Positions 42,676-51,028 of a stretch of DNA of 51,028 nt are shown one piece after another. The stretch comes from Bacteroidota bacterium (GTDB lineage Bacteria > Bacteroidota > Bacteroidia > Chitinophagales > UBA8649), in assembly GCA_002862745.1 (NCBI GenBank), contig PKDX01000029.1, forward strand, positions 1 to 51,028. Reading direction: 5' to 3'. Position numbers and translations under genes: made by a program. The notes beneath the pieces are model-generated. The model saw only the letters and a program-made list of their open reading frames with translations, did no database searches and was not told the origin of the DNA. How positions within the stretch are numbered: the stretch's first letter is position 1; every line of letters begins with the position of its first letter.

Positions 42676-43776
42676 ATGGCATTACAAGTAGGTATTGTAG
42701 GACTCCCCAATGTTGGGAAATCAACCCTATTTAACACATTAACAGAAAGTATTAATGCTCAGGCGGCGAATTATCCATTCTGTACCATTGAACCCAACCA
42801 AGGGACCATCACTGTTCCAGACAGGCGTCTGGATAAATTAGAAGAGTTAGTAAGTCCACAAAAGGTAATCCCTACTACCGTTGAGCTCGTGGATATAGCC
42901 GGACTCGTAAAAGGAGCCAGTAAAGGCGAAGGACTAGGTAATCAGTTTCTAGCCAATATTCGGAGCGTTGATGCCATTGTACACGTACTGCGATGTTTTG
43001 AAGATGATAATGTCGTACATGTGGATGGATCAGTAGATCCCGTTCGCGATAAAGAAATCATTGATACCGAACTACAGTTAAAGGATCTGGAGTCGGTGGA
43101 AAAAAGGCTTGACAAGCATCGCAAAGCTGCCAAAGGGAACAATAAAGAGGAAATGCGCGGTGTTGAAATCATGGAAGACCTAAAGGCGCACCTTGAGGAG
43201 GGCAAAAATCTCCGTGAATTTTCCATGGATGCTGATGATTATGCTAAGTATGTCGCTGAAATGAGCTTACTGACCTTTAAGCCCGTACTGTACGCCTGTA
43301 ATGTTGATGAAGGCTCTGCTGCTCAAGGCAATGCATTTGTCGACAGCATTCGGCCTATTGCAACAGCAGAGGGAGCAGAGTTACTTGTGATCTCTGCAAA
43401 AATAGAGTCAGACATTGTGCAAATGGACAAAGAGGATCAACTGGAGTTTTTAGAAGACCTTGGGCTTAAAGAATCTGGAATGGATCGACTCATTCATGGC
43501 GCCTACCAATTACTCAAACTAGAAACCTATTTTACCGCTGGAGAAAAAGAAGTACGTGCCTGGACTATCCAACGCGGGACAAAGGCACCGCAGGCTGCAG
43601 GAGTAATTCATACGGACTTTGAGAAAGGGTTTATTCGTGCCGAAGTCATATCCTTTGAAGATTACGAAAAGCATGGCTCAGAGGCCGCTGTAAAGGAAGC
43701 CGGAAGATTCCGAATCGAAGGGAAAGAATATGTAGTGCAAGATGGAGATGTAATGCATTTCCGATTTAATGTATAA
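42676..43776 (+). CDS. ychF: Redox-regulated ATPase YchF
   Basis: YchF is an Obg-related P-loop protein that prefers ATP and binds ribosomes. The 366 residues include G1 [41 protein letters not shown], a coiled-coil region, and the C-terminal TGS domain (E-K-E-V-R-A-W-T-I ... D-G-D-V-M-H-F-R-F). Length and motifs are normal. Confidence 0.96.
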   Translation: MALQVGIVGLPNVGKSTLFNTLTESINAQAANYPFCTIEPNQGTITVPDRRLDKLEELVSPQKVIPTTVELVDIAGLVKGASKGEGLGNQFLANIRSVDAIVHVLRCFEDDNVVHVDGSVDPVRDKEIIDTELQLKDLESVEKRLDKHRKAAKGNNKEEMRGVEIMEDLKAHLEEGKNLREFSMDADDYAKYVAEMSLLTFKPVLYACNVDEGSAAQGNAFVDSIRPIATAEGAELLVISAKIESDIVQMDKEDQLEFLEDLGLKESGMDRLIHGAYQLLKLETYFTAGEKEVRAWTIQRGTKAPQAAGVIHTDFEKGFIRAEVISFEDYEKHGSEAAVKEAGRFRIEGKEYVVQDGDVMHFRFNV

Positions 43777-43783
43777 TTGATTT

Positions 43784-45904
43784 GTGAAAAGGTATTTGCT
43801 TAGTATGGTCTTTGTGATGGCATGCATGGTGCCATGGTTAGCTCAAAGCCAATGTTTTCCAAAACAATACATCGATCCGCTCTATGGAGTATCCCAAAAT
43901 GCTGCTATTCAATATGGAGCAGCCGATCCTTACGATATTCTCGGTCTATCCATCAACCAAAATCTCTTTTTGGATCTGTACACTCCTGTTGGAGATACGC
44001 TATCTCATCGACCCACTATAGTCTTTGCCTTTGGAGGGGGGTTTATCATTGGCTCAAGAGACCAACCCGACCTTCCCCGACTGAGAGATTATTATGTACC
44101 TAGAGGATATAATCTAGCGACCATTGATTATCGATTAGGGTTTAATGTAACCAGCGGAGGAAGTGCGTTGAGAGCGGTATATCGAGGAGTACAGGATATG
44201 CGGGCGGCCCTCCGCTTTCTCGCCGAAAATTGCGATCAATATGCCATTGACACAAACCATATAGTGCTTATGGGATCGAGCGCAGGTTCTTTTATTGGCC
44301 TCCACCATGCTTATATGGATGAAAATGAACGGCCTGCGGAAACCTATGGAATTCCAGGAGAAAACCAAGACTTAGGATGTGCGGATTGTTCAGGAAACAA
44401 CTCCTACAACAACCAATACATACGCCCAATGGCCGTGATCAACCGCTGGGGTGCTATGGGAGATACGAATTGGATTGAACCCACCCTTAGAGATAGTATT
44501 CCGTTGATTTCCTTTCATGGAACCAATGACAATGTTGTTCCTTTTGGCACAGAATATCCTTTTAGCATTCCTTTATTTCCCCCTGTCTATGGAAGTTCAG
44601 TAATTCACCAACGCCTTGAAAATCTTGGAGTACATAATCAGTTTATTCCACTTCAGGGAGCTGGACATGAGCCAGAGTTATTACAACCCCGATGGGATGA
44701 CACCATCTTTAAATACACCACCCCATTCCTCTACGACATGTTAAAGCCTGACGCTCCAAAGATTACAGGTACTGCAACTGCATGCCAAGGGGATACCGTA
44801 GAATATCCTATTTCCTACGATCTTTCAACAGAACTTTGTGTTGAAGTCTCGGAGGGAATCCTGTTATCGCAAGATAGCAACAGCATACAAATACGGTGGT
44901 CAGATACTGCCTCTACGGGAGAAATAATCTTGGCAGCCCGTAACGACTTACTTGCCTATGACTCGACTGTCCTGAGTGTTTCCCTCGGCCCCCTACCCCA
45001 GGGAGGAGGAATAACCTATACCAGTGAGGATGGACTGTTTTTATTCTTTTCAAACATTCAAGACGCTGTCTCCCATAGTGCATGGAATTTTGGGGATAAT
45101 GATAGCTGTGGCTGTATAAATCCCGCACATCAATACCAAGACACAGGCCGCTACGAAGTCAATCTCACCTTGACAAATGACTATTGCTCCATTCAATATG
45201 ACTCTATCATCGTTTCAAACCTCTGTCCGGTAGCGAGCTTCAATGCGACAACCGCAGACAGTAGCCTATTTATTCAGAATCAATCACAATTCGCTGATCA
45301 ATGGATCTGGTCTTATGGTGATGGAAGTATTGACTCCACACAAGTGCCACTTCACACCTACCAAGATGAAGGAGATTATCTAGTTCAAATTATTGCAAGT
45401 AATGACTTTTGTAATGACACCATTTCTCAGTGGATTACCATTGACTTCTGCCCTATTACGGACTTTACCGCTTCGATTAATGAACTAGAAGTTACCCTTC
45501 AAAATACGAGCCTTTATGCCGATGTTCTTTTTTGGAGTCCGGGCTTTGGTGATGAAGTATTTGGCAGTGAAACCCTCGATCTTACCTTCCCTGATACGGG
45601 TATATACACCGTACAGCTCATTGCATATAATAGTCAAGGCTGTAGCGATACCATGCAACAGAATCTTCAACTTGCGATTACAACCGATTTATCCCATAGT
45701 ATAACTACAGAAGGGAGGGCAGTACTTCTTGATAAACAACGCGTTCTAATTCAAGAAAATGCCCCAGCCATTTGGGTCAGCATCGATGGAAAGAAGGTAG
45801 GAAGTAAACTGGAAGATTTTTACCAGTTATCTCCTGGAATTTATCTTTTGATTCAAAAAATAAATGGCACTTCAATTAATACTCAACGTGTCGTGAAATT
45901 TTAA
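43784..45904 (+). CDS. Secreted alpha/beta-hydrolase (carboxylesterase type) with PKD-like domains and T9SS-type tail
   Basis: Start GTG at 43784. The 706-residue protein has a signal peptide (1 to about 22, cut near A-Q-S-Q), then an esterase domain (about 25-320) with oxyanion G-G-G-F, nucleophile Ser166 in G-S-S-A-G, Asp in H-G-T-N-D-N, and His in G-A-G-H-E-P. Three PKD-like domains follow (W-N-F-G-D-N-D, W-S-Y-G-D-G and W-S-P-G-F-G-D variants), then a short Ig-like T9SS-type C-terminus (S-P-G-I-Y-L-L-I ... Q-R-V-V-K-F). It probably acts on ester substrates outside the cell. Its end overlaps the SIMPL gene by 4 bp. Confidence 0.88.
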   Translation: MKRYLLSMVFVMACMVPWLAQSQCFPKQYIDPLYGVSQNAAIQYGAADPYDILGLSINQNLFLDLYTPVGDTLSHRPTIVFAFGGGFIIGSRDQPDLPRLRDYYVPRGYNLATIDYRLGFNVTSGGSALRAVYRGVQDMRAALRFLAENCDQYAIDTNHIVLMGSSAGSFIGLHHAYMDENERPAETYGIPGENQDLGCADCSGNNSYNNQYIRPMAVINRWGAMGDTNWIEPTLRDSIPLISFHGTNDNVVPFGTEYPFSIPLFPPVYGSSVIHQRLENLGVHNQFIPLQGAGHEPELLQPRWDDTIFKYTTPFLYDMLKPDAPKITGTATACQGDTVEYPISYDLSTELCVEVSEGILLSQDSNSIQIRWSDTASTGEIILAARNDLLAYDSTVLSVSLGPLPQGGGITYTSEDGLFLFFSNIQDAVSHSAWNFGDNDSCGCINPAHQYQDTGRYEVNLTLTNDYCSIQYDSIIVSNLCPVASFNATTADSSLFIQNQSQFADQWIWSYGDGSIDSTQVPLHTYQDEGDYLVQIIASNDFCNDTISQWITIDFCPITDFTASINELEVTLQNTSLYADVLFWSPGFGDEVFGSETLDLTFPDTGIYTVQLIAYNSQGCSDTMQQNLQLAITTDLSHSITTEGRAVLLDKQRVLIQENAPAIWVSIDGKKVGSKLEDFYQLSPGIYLLIQKINGTSINTQRVVKF

Positions 45905-46650
45905 TTCGACTCGTAGGTAAGGTTGATCGTGACTGTTGCTGTCTTTTCTTTATCTGCCGTGTTAAAGGATCCTCCCCAAGAGTAGTCTTCATCGGAATAC
46001 TGCCCCGTTATTTGAAAAACACCCATTCGAGCATCGCGCAATTCACCAAGTGAACCACCAGATTGCGCAGCGATAATCTCAGCGCGCTGTCTTGCATCCT
46101 CAGTGGCTTTTTTGATCATTTCATGCTTCAAATCAGCTAGCTTCGTATAGTAATATCGGGGTGAATACATATTGATGAGAATACCCTTGTCGAGAACATC
46201 CGAAATCTTTCGAGAAGCCTTTTCAACACTAGCTACATCATTCGATCGAATCTCAAAATCCTGAGTCAACTTATAATAGGACTCATAACCAAGCCATTTT
46301 CCAGTATCGTTGTATACGTCCCGTTGAAGTTCTGAATAGGTGGTTGCCTGAAATGTAATCGCTGATGCAGGGACACTTAAGTCAACAAGAAAGGCCTCCA
46401 ACTCATCTTTTTGACGACTCGATTCGGCAAAGCCCAACTGTAAATCATCGTTTTCTACAGAAAAATACCCTTCTAACGCAATAAGGTCAGCAGTAAAATC
46501 CTGGCTTCCTAATCCTTTAACAGCAATAGAACCTTCGGCCCTACCTTTATTCTCTACACCTTTTCCCAAATAGTATGAACCCCATACAATACCTACACAT
46601 AACAACAAGGAGGTAATGACTTTCGAAACGAGTACATTTTTGCTTTCCAT
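45901..46650 (-). CDS. SIMPL domain (DUF541) protein
   Basis: The 249 residues have one N-terminal membrane anchor or signal (about 10-28) and a SIMPL domain: a beta-rich V-K-G-L-G-S-Q-D-F-T-A-D-L region, the Q-D-F-E-I-R-S-N-D-V block and a helical A-T-E-D-A-R-Q-R-A-E stretch. SIMPL proteins are envelope-associated with unclear function. It lies 31 bp downstream of hemL on the same strand. Confidence 0.85.
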   Translation of the reverse strand: MESKNVLVSKVITSLLLCVGIVWGSYYLGKGVENKGRAEGSIAVKGLGSQDFTADLIALEGYFSVENDDLQLGFAESSRQKDELEAFLVDLSVPASAITFQATTYSELQRDVYNDTGKWLGYESYYKLTQDFEIRSNDVASVEKASRKISDVLDKGILINMYSPRYYYTKLADLKHEMIKKATEDARQRAEIIAAQSGGSLGELRDARMGVFQITGQYSDEDYSWGGSFNTADKEKTATVTINLTYESN

Positions 46651-46681
46651 GATTGAGTTTTTAATAGTCTAAGTGCATCAT

Positions 46682-47986
46682 TTAAGCACCCTGAAGAAAT
46701 TCCTTCATCTGATTAACGATGTGTTCTATCTCTGTATTGCCGAAGTCTTGGCATAAAAAGTAACTCTCAAAGGCTGATGGTGGTAGATAGACTCCACGAG
46801 CCAACATGAAATGAAACAACTGATTAAACTTGTCTAAATCAGCAGCCGAAGCATCTGAAGCATTCTTTACTACATCAACTCCAAAATGAATACTCATCAT
46901 CGAGCCCATCTGATTGATTGCATACGGCCCATCTAAATGTTCATTGAGCACAGCACGTAAGGCGTCAGCAAGTGCTGCTGTGTTTTGCTCTAAGGAGGAA
47001 TAAATCGAAGGATTCCAATCCAAATGTTTCAGGGTAGCTAGGCCAGAGGCAACTGCAATTGGATTACCACTTAGCGTTCCTGCTTGATATACTGAACCGG
47101 CTGGTGCAAGGTGCTGCATGATATCCATCCGTCCACCAAAGGCGCCTACCGGCAGCCCACCACCGATTACCTTACCATACGTCACTAAATCAGGTTGTAT
47201 CCCACAGAGTTCTGCAGCACCACCTCGTGCAAGACGAAATCCCGTCATGACTTCATCAAAAATGAGCAAGACTCCATAGTGATCGCATAGCGCTCTAAGT
47301 CCCTTTAAAAAGTCCACTTGCCCGGGAATACATCCTGAATTACCCGCAACAGGCTCGATGATGACCGCCGCCATATCATTGCCATGTTCATTGAAAATCT
47401 TAGTCACTCCCTCTAAGTCGTTGTACTCAGCAACCAGTGTATCCTGTGTTGCTCCTTGAGGCACACCAGCACTCCCAGGTATCCCAAAGCTCAAGAGACC
47501 AGAACCAGCCTTCACTAAAAAAGGATCAGCATGGCCATGATAGTTTCCTGCAAACTTGATAAACTTCGACTTCCCTGTAAAGCCTCGAGCAAGGCGTAAA
47601 CAACTCATACAGGCTTCTGTACCGGAACTGACCAAACGCACCTGATCTACGAAATCCACCATCGAGGTGATTTGCTCTGCCATATGATACTCAGCTTCAG
47701 TAGGCGTACCGTAAGACTGGCCAAGATTAAGTTGCTGTTGTATGGCTTCTACAACAGGAGGAAAGGAATGGCCAAGGACCATTGGCCCCCAACTGTTAAT
47801 CATATCAATGTATTGATTGCCATCTACATCATAGAGATAGGTTCCCTTGGCATGCTCCATAAAGACAGGGCTTCCACCTACCGCCCCAAAGGCGCGAACA
47901 GGAGAGTTTACACCGCCAGGTATCAAGGCTTTGGATTTTTCAAAAAGACGCTGACTCTGAAGGGTTGAATACGTAGTAGGATTCAT
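46682..47986 (-). CDS. hemL: Glutamate-1-semialdehyde 2,1-aminomutase
   Basis: HemL moves the amino group of glutamate-1-semialdehyde to make 5-aminolevulinate in the C5 heme pathway, using PLP. The 434 residues have P-G-G-V-N-S-P-V-R-A-F near the start, the H-G-H motif in N-Y-H-G-H, F-D-E-V-M-T-G-F-R, and the PLP lysine in T-Y-G-K-V-I-G-G-G-L-P (about 270). It is in an operon with hemB. Confidence 0.96.
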   Translation of the reverse strand: MNPTTYSTLQSQRLFEKSKALIPGGVNSPVRAFGAVGGSPVFMEHAKGTYLYDVDGNQYIDMINSWGPMVLGHSFPPVVEAIQQQLNLGQSYGTPTEAEYHMAEQITSMVDFVDQVRLVSSGTEACMSCLRLARGFTGKSKFIKFAGNYHGHADPFLVKAGSGLLSFGIPGSAGVPQGATQDTLVAEYNDLEGVTKIFNEHGNDMAAVIIEPVAGNSGCIPGQVDFLKGLRALCDHYGVLLIFDEVMTGFRLARGGAAELCGIQPDLVTYGKVIGGGLPVGAFGGRMDIMQHLAPAGSVYQAGTLSGNPIAVASGLATLKHLDWNPSIYSSLEQNTAALADALRAVLNEHLDGPYAINQMGSMMSIHFGVDVVKNASDASAADLDKFNQLFHFMLARGVYLPPSAFESYFLCQDFGNTEIEHIVNQMKEFLQGA

Positions 47987-47998
47987 AAAAGGTTAGGG

Positions 47999-48982
47999 TT
48001 ATTTGTTTTGAATATACTTGGCTACCTCCACCGCAAAATAGGTAGCTATGAGAGAGGCACCTGCTCTTCGCATAGCATAAAGACTCTCCATCACAACCGC
48101 TTTACGGTCAAGAAAACCGTTAGCACTAGCAGATGATATCATACTGTATTCCCCACTAACCTGGTAGGCCGCCACAGGAAGATCAAAGTGCGTTGCGAGA
48201 TCTCTTATCACATCGAGATACATACCTCCCGGTTTAACCATAATAAAATCTGCACCTTCTTCAACATCCTGTCGAGCTTCACGAAGGGCTTCTTTGGCAT
48301 TGCGAAAGTCCATCTGATACGTCTTTTTATCACCAAAACCCGGCGCTGAGTCGAGTGCATCTCGGAAAGGTCCGTACAGGTTACTCGCGTATTTTGCTGT
48401 ATAGGCCAAAATCCCTACCTCATGATATCCATGATCGTTTAGGCATTCACGAAAGGACCCGATACGGCCATCCATCATATCCGAAGGAGCTATCCAATCA
48501 GCCCCTGCCTCTACATGAGATAAAGCCATAGCACATAGAACCTCTACCGTTGCATCGTTAGCAATCGAACCATCAACGACAATGCCATCATGGCCGTATG
48601 AAGAGCATGGATCTAAGGCGACGTCGGTCATCACGACCATGTCAGGAAAAGCTCTCTTTACATGACGAATCCCCTGTTGCATCAGACCATTAGGATTTAA
48701 GGCTTCTGTACCCGCATTGTCCTTTAAATGTTCTTCGACTTGTGCAAAAAGTAAAACTTGGCGTATGCCATGATCATAGGCCTCTTGAAGAAATGCATTG
48801 ACGCGGTCTAACGTGTAACGATAGACGCCAGGCATTGACATAATCTCAGAAACCTCATCCTCTCCCGGTATTAAGAAAATGGGAAGAAGAAGGTGACTCG
48901 TGCTGAGATGCGTTTCCGCCATAGCTTCTCGAATCGATGGCGATTTACGCAGTATTCTGTTTCGTTCAAAGGGATAGGACAT
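47999..48982 (-). CDS. hemB: Delta-aminolevulinic acid dehydratase (porphobilinogen synthase)
   Basis: HemB joins two 5-aminolevulinate molecules into porphobilinogen. The 327 residues show R-P-x-R equivalent R-I-L-R, D-V-A-L-D-P-C-S-S-Y-G-H-D-G, the active-site lysines in Y-T-A-K-Y and M-V-K-P-G, and Y-Q-V-S-G-E-Y. The metal region has only one cysteine, suggesting the Mg-dependent, non-zinc class. It is 15 bp after hemF and 12 bp before hemL. Confidence 0.96.
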   Translation of the reverse strand: MSYPFERNRILRKSPSIREAMAETHLSTSHLLLPIFLIPGEDEVSEIMSMPGVYRYTLDRVNAFLQEAYDHGIRQVLLFAQVEEHLKDNAGTEALNPNGLMQQGIRHVKRAFPDMVVMTDVALDPCSSYGHDGIVVDGSIANDATVEVLCAMALSHVEAGADWIAPSDMMDGRIGSFRECLNDHGYHEVGILAYTAKYASNLYGPFRDALDSAPGFGDKKTYQMDFRNAKEALREARQDVEEGADFIMVKPGGMYLDVIRDLATHFDLPVAAYQVSGEYSMISSASANGFLDRKAVVMESLYAMRRAGASLIATYFAVEVAKYIQNK

Positions 48983-48997
48983 AGAAGAAATTTTAGA

Positions 48998-49924
48998 TTA
49001 AACCCATGCTTTCGGTTGATATAAAACATCCATTAGCTTGGCCTCTGGACTACCTGGCTCAGGATGAAGATCATAAGCCCATCGGACGGTTGGAGGCAAT
49101 GACATAAAAATGGATTCAATGCGCCCATTGGACTTAAGTCCAAACAAGGTGCCCCGATCATGAATGAGGTTAAACTCAACATATCGTCCGCGACGAATCT
49201 CCTGCCATTTTTTCTGTTCTGGAGTAAAGGGCATGGATTGACGTTGTTCAACAATCGGTAGATAGGCAGGAAGAAAGGCATTACCCGCATCTTCTACAAA
49301 GGATTGGTGGGCGCTGTTTGCCTCTATATCCTCGGATAGACGTAAATGATCGAAGAATAAGCCCCCTATTCCCCGCTGTTCTTTTCGATGATGGTTGCGG
49401 AAATAGCGATCGCACCAATCCTTGAACTTTGGGTAATGGGATGGATCATGACGATCGCAGGCATCCTTTAAGGTTTGGTGAAAATGCACGGCGTCCTCTT
49501 CAAACAGGTAATAGGGAGTAAGATCTGCTCCCCCACCAAACCAACCATCGACAATGTTACCCTCCGTATCCATCAGTTGAAAGAATCGGAAGTTAGCGTG
49601 CACCGTAGGAATCATTGGATTAATGGGGTGAATCACAAGCGATATACCTGTCGCATAAAATTCAGCAGCCGATTCAGGAACTTGATTTTTAATGACTTCC
49701 GGCGTCCTTCCATGGACGGCGCTTACATTGACACCAGCTTTTTCAAAAAGCCGGCCGCCGTCCATGATTCGAGTCCATCCCCCGCCTCCTCCATCACGAT
49801 TCCATTGATCTTCTATGAAGACTGCCTCTCCATCTAAGGCTTCAAGGGCATGACAAATCTCATCTTGAAGTATGCGCACATAGCGAGCAAAGGATTCTTT
49901 GGGTGATTGATTCTTGGCTAACAT
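48998..49924 (-). CDS. hemF: Oxygen-dependent coproporphyrinogen III oxidase
   Basis: HemF oxidatively decarboxylates coproporphyrinogen III to protoporphyrinogen IX and needs O2, showing aerobic life. The 308 residues have W-x-R-D-G-G-G-G-G-W-T-R, H-P-x-N-P-M-I-P-T-V-H-A-N-F-R-F, W-F-G-G-G-A-D-L-T-P-Y-Y, R-R-G-R-Y-V-E-F-N-L-I-H-D-R-G-T and S-L-P-P-x-V-R-W. It begins 1 bp after hemE. Confidence 0.96.
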   Translation of the reverse strand: MLAKNQSPKESFARYVRILQDEICHALEALDGEAVFIEDQWNRDGGGGGWTRIMDGGRLFEKAGVNVSAVHGRTPEVIKNQVPESAAEFYATGISLVIHPINPMIPTVHANFRFFQLMDTEGNIVDGWFGGGADLTPYYLFEEDAVHFHQTLKDACDRHDPSHYPKFKDWCDRYFRNHHRKEQRGIGGLFFDHLRLSEDIEANSAHQSFVEDAGNAFLPAYLPIVEQRQSMPFTPEQKKWQEIRRGRYVEFNLIHDRGTLFGLKSNGRIESIFMSLPPTVRWAYDLHPEPGSPEAKLMDVLYQPKAWV

Positions 49925-49925
49925 C

Positions 49926-50954
49926 TTAAAAACTATACGACTTAACAGTATCTACAAAGGCCCTGACATGGTCTACTGGAATATTCGGGTGAATACCATG
50001 ACCTAAGTTCACAATATGATGTAAGCCCTCAAATTCTTTAATGAGCGCTAACGTTTCTCGTTTAACTTCTGCTGGAGAACTGTGCAAAATACTTGGATCA
50101 AGTTTTCCTTGAAAAACCATATCTGAACCACATTGGGCCTCAGCCACCTCACGATTCATCGTCCAAGTCAATCCAATAGCCGAAGGATTTAAGGCCGCAA
50201 AATCTTTTAAAGCAAACCACCCATCCTTAGCGTAAAGAATGGTGAAGACCTCCTCTTTGAGGGCAGCATTGATTCGAGTAATGTAGGGTAAGGACCACTT
50301 AGCATAGTGATCAGGAGACAAAATACCACCCCAGCTATCAAAGACCTGCACGACGCTGACCCCCGCAGCGACTTGTTGCTTTAGAAAGGCTATACAGGCT
50401 TCTGTTACCACATCAAGCAACTTAGCAGATGCCTCAGGATGGTTGAGGCAAAATGCCTTAGCCTTGGCAAAATTCTTGGAGCCACTACCCTCTACCATGT
50501 AACACAATAACGTCCATGGAGAACCACAAAACCCAATTAATGGTACTCGTCCATTGAGGTCATCCAATGTCGCTTGGATACACGGCGTAGCATAGGTTAA
50601 AAATTCAGCGCATGCCTCTAAACTTAGCTTATCTACATCAGCTGCGCTTGCAATAGGGTTCGGCAAGACTGGTCCCTTACCCGGAACCATCTGTACCTCC
50701 ATACCAAGACCTTGGGGGATAACTAGGATATCTGAGAAAAGAATAGCCGCATCCACTCCAATCTGGTAAACAGGCATGTTGGTGATTTCGGCAACGAGTT
50801 CAGGCGTCTGTACCCGAGTAAAGAAATCATATTTCGCTTTTAAGACTTGATAATCCGGCAGGTACCGACCTGCTTGACGCATAAACCAGATGGGTGGTCT
50901 TGAGGTTTGCTCACGAGCTAGTTTACGCAATAAAAGATCATTTTGAATTGTCAT
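49926..50954 (-). CDS. hemE: Uroporphyrinogen decarboxylase
   Basis: HemE decarboxylates uroporphyrinogen III to coproporphyrinogen III. The 342 residues include P-P-I-W-F-M-R-Q-A-G-R-Y-L-P-D-Y, F-S-D-I-L-V-I-P, G-F-C-G-S-P-W-T-L and N-L-G-H-G-I-H-P, all family marks. Its ATG overlaps the TGA of the preceding partial gene by 4 bp. Confidence 0.96.
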   Translation of the reverse strand: MTIQNDLLLRKLAREQTSRPPIWFMRQAGRYLPDYQVLKAKYDFFTRVQTPELVAEITNMPVYQIGVDAAILFSDILVIPQGLGMEVQMVPGKGPVLPNPIASAADVDKLSLEACAEFLTYATPCIQATLDDLNGRVPLIGFCGSPWTLLCYMVEGSGSKNFAKAKAFCLNHPEASAKLLDVVTEACIAFLKQQVAAGVSVVQVFDSWGGILSPDHYAKWSLPYITRINAALKEEVFTILYAKDGWFALKDFAALNPSAIGLTWTMNREVAEAQCGSDMVFQGKLDPSILHSSPAEVKRETLALIKEFEGLHHIVNLGHGIHPNIPVDHVRAFVDTVKSYSF

Positions 50955-51028
50955 ATCGTAGAGATTAAAATGTCTAATAAACTTTGAATTTTGGGGCCGT
51001 CATTTGGAAAATAGATGGTTCGAAAGCC
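50951..51028 (-). CDS. C-terminal end of an upstream gene, probably uroporphyrinogen-III synthase
   Basis: The frame is open from the right edge to TGA at 50951-50953 and ends in the residues G-P-K-I-Q-S-L-L-D-I-L-I-S-T-I. Only 25 residues are visible. In Bacteroidota hem clusters hemD often precedes hemE, and the 4-bp ATGA overlap supports one operon. The sequence itself is too short to prove HemD. Confidence 0.6.
   Translation of the reverse strand, partial: GFRTIYFPNDGPKIQSLLDILISTI

Noticed and set aside
45485-45704. Two overlapping ORFs of about 60 residues
   Set aside because: They are shadows in other frames of the PKD region of the secreted esterase.
1-51028. CRISPR array, prophage, transposon or defence island
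   Set aside because: No regular repeat-spacer pattern, integrase, transposase, terminal inverted repeats or known defence genes were found in the window.

Overview
The window reads as chromosome from a marine-type member of the Bacteroidota, most likely order Flavobacteriales. The reasons are: several secreted multidomain proteins with PKD/FN3 modules and type IX secretion (T9SS) C-terminal sorting domains; lipoproteins with short S-S-C style lipoboxes; Bacteroidota-restricted families (DUF1573, DUF1599, BT_3928-like DoxX, tandem GC(T)(D/N)P...NY...DDGSC repeats); promoters that fit TTG-N19-TANNTTTG instead of the E. coli consensus; and few Shine-Dalgarno sequences. I did not identify the species.

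Layout. 1-1549 is the N-terminal part of a large secreted adhesin-like protein running off the left edge. 1879-9894 holds a small lipoprotein, tRNA-Cys, folB, a glutaryl-CoA dehydrogenase-like gene, a 1313-residue T9SS subtilisin and dnaB. 9938-17870 holds lptF/G and tgt, divergent from a tightly packed glycosyltransferase / ECF sigma / rsmG / lipoprotein run, then gpmI and nadC. 17871-20839 holds tRNA-Pro with a terminator, a 46-residue four-cysteine protein, feoB and a convergent feoA. 20991-23764 holds ruvX, rpmA, rplU and a Ste24-like protease. 23856-25453 is the most disturbed stretch: a CAT-anticodon tRNA whose 3' end lies in a 57-bp perfect direct repeat, an outer-membrane-type protein and a 3'-truncated COG0523 (CobW/ZNG1) gene. 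25581-32809 holds a kelch protein, DUF1643, an SDR divergent from a photolyase, a secreted protein of unknown role, an alkaline phosphatase lipoprotein and a DUF1573 lipoprotein. 32837-45904 is mostly housekeeping: yajC, coaE, purK, cdaA, folP, DUF1599, DoxX, aroK, a phosphoribosyltransferase, a two-gene Fe-S oxidoreductase module, ychF and a T9SS esterase. 45901-51028 is a minus-strand heme operon: (hemD?)-hemE-hemF-hemB-hemL-SIMPL.

How the genes work together. The window is mainly core genome: heme synthesis, folate synthesis (folB, folP), NAD synthesis (nadC), purine (purK), CoA (coaE), shikimate (aroK), glycolysis (gpmI), replication (dnaB), translation (L21, L27, RuvX, RsmG, Tgt), envelope assembly (LptF/G, YajC, lipoproteins) and ferrous iron uptake (FeoA/FeoB). 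I found no CRISPR array, phage module, transposase, toxin-antitoxin pair, secondary-metabolite cluster or recognisable defence system. The notable points are small: L27 carrying a long Ala/Lys-rich tail ending in a helix-hairpin-helix domain; a Tgt lacking all four zinc ligands; tail-to-tail overlapping feoA and feoB; the tRNA-end direct repeat next to a truncated metal-GTPase gene; and a shared beta-rich module in two otherwise unrelated T9SS proteins.
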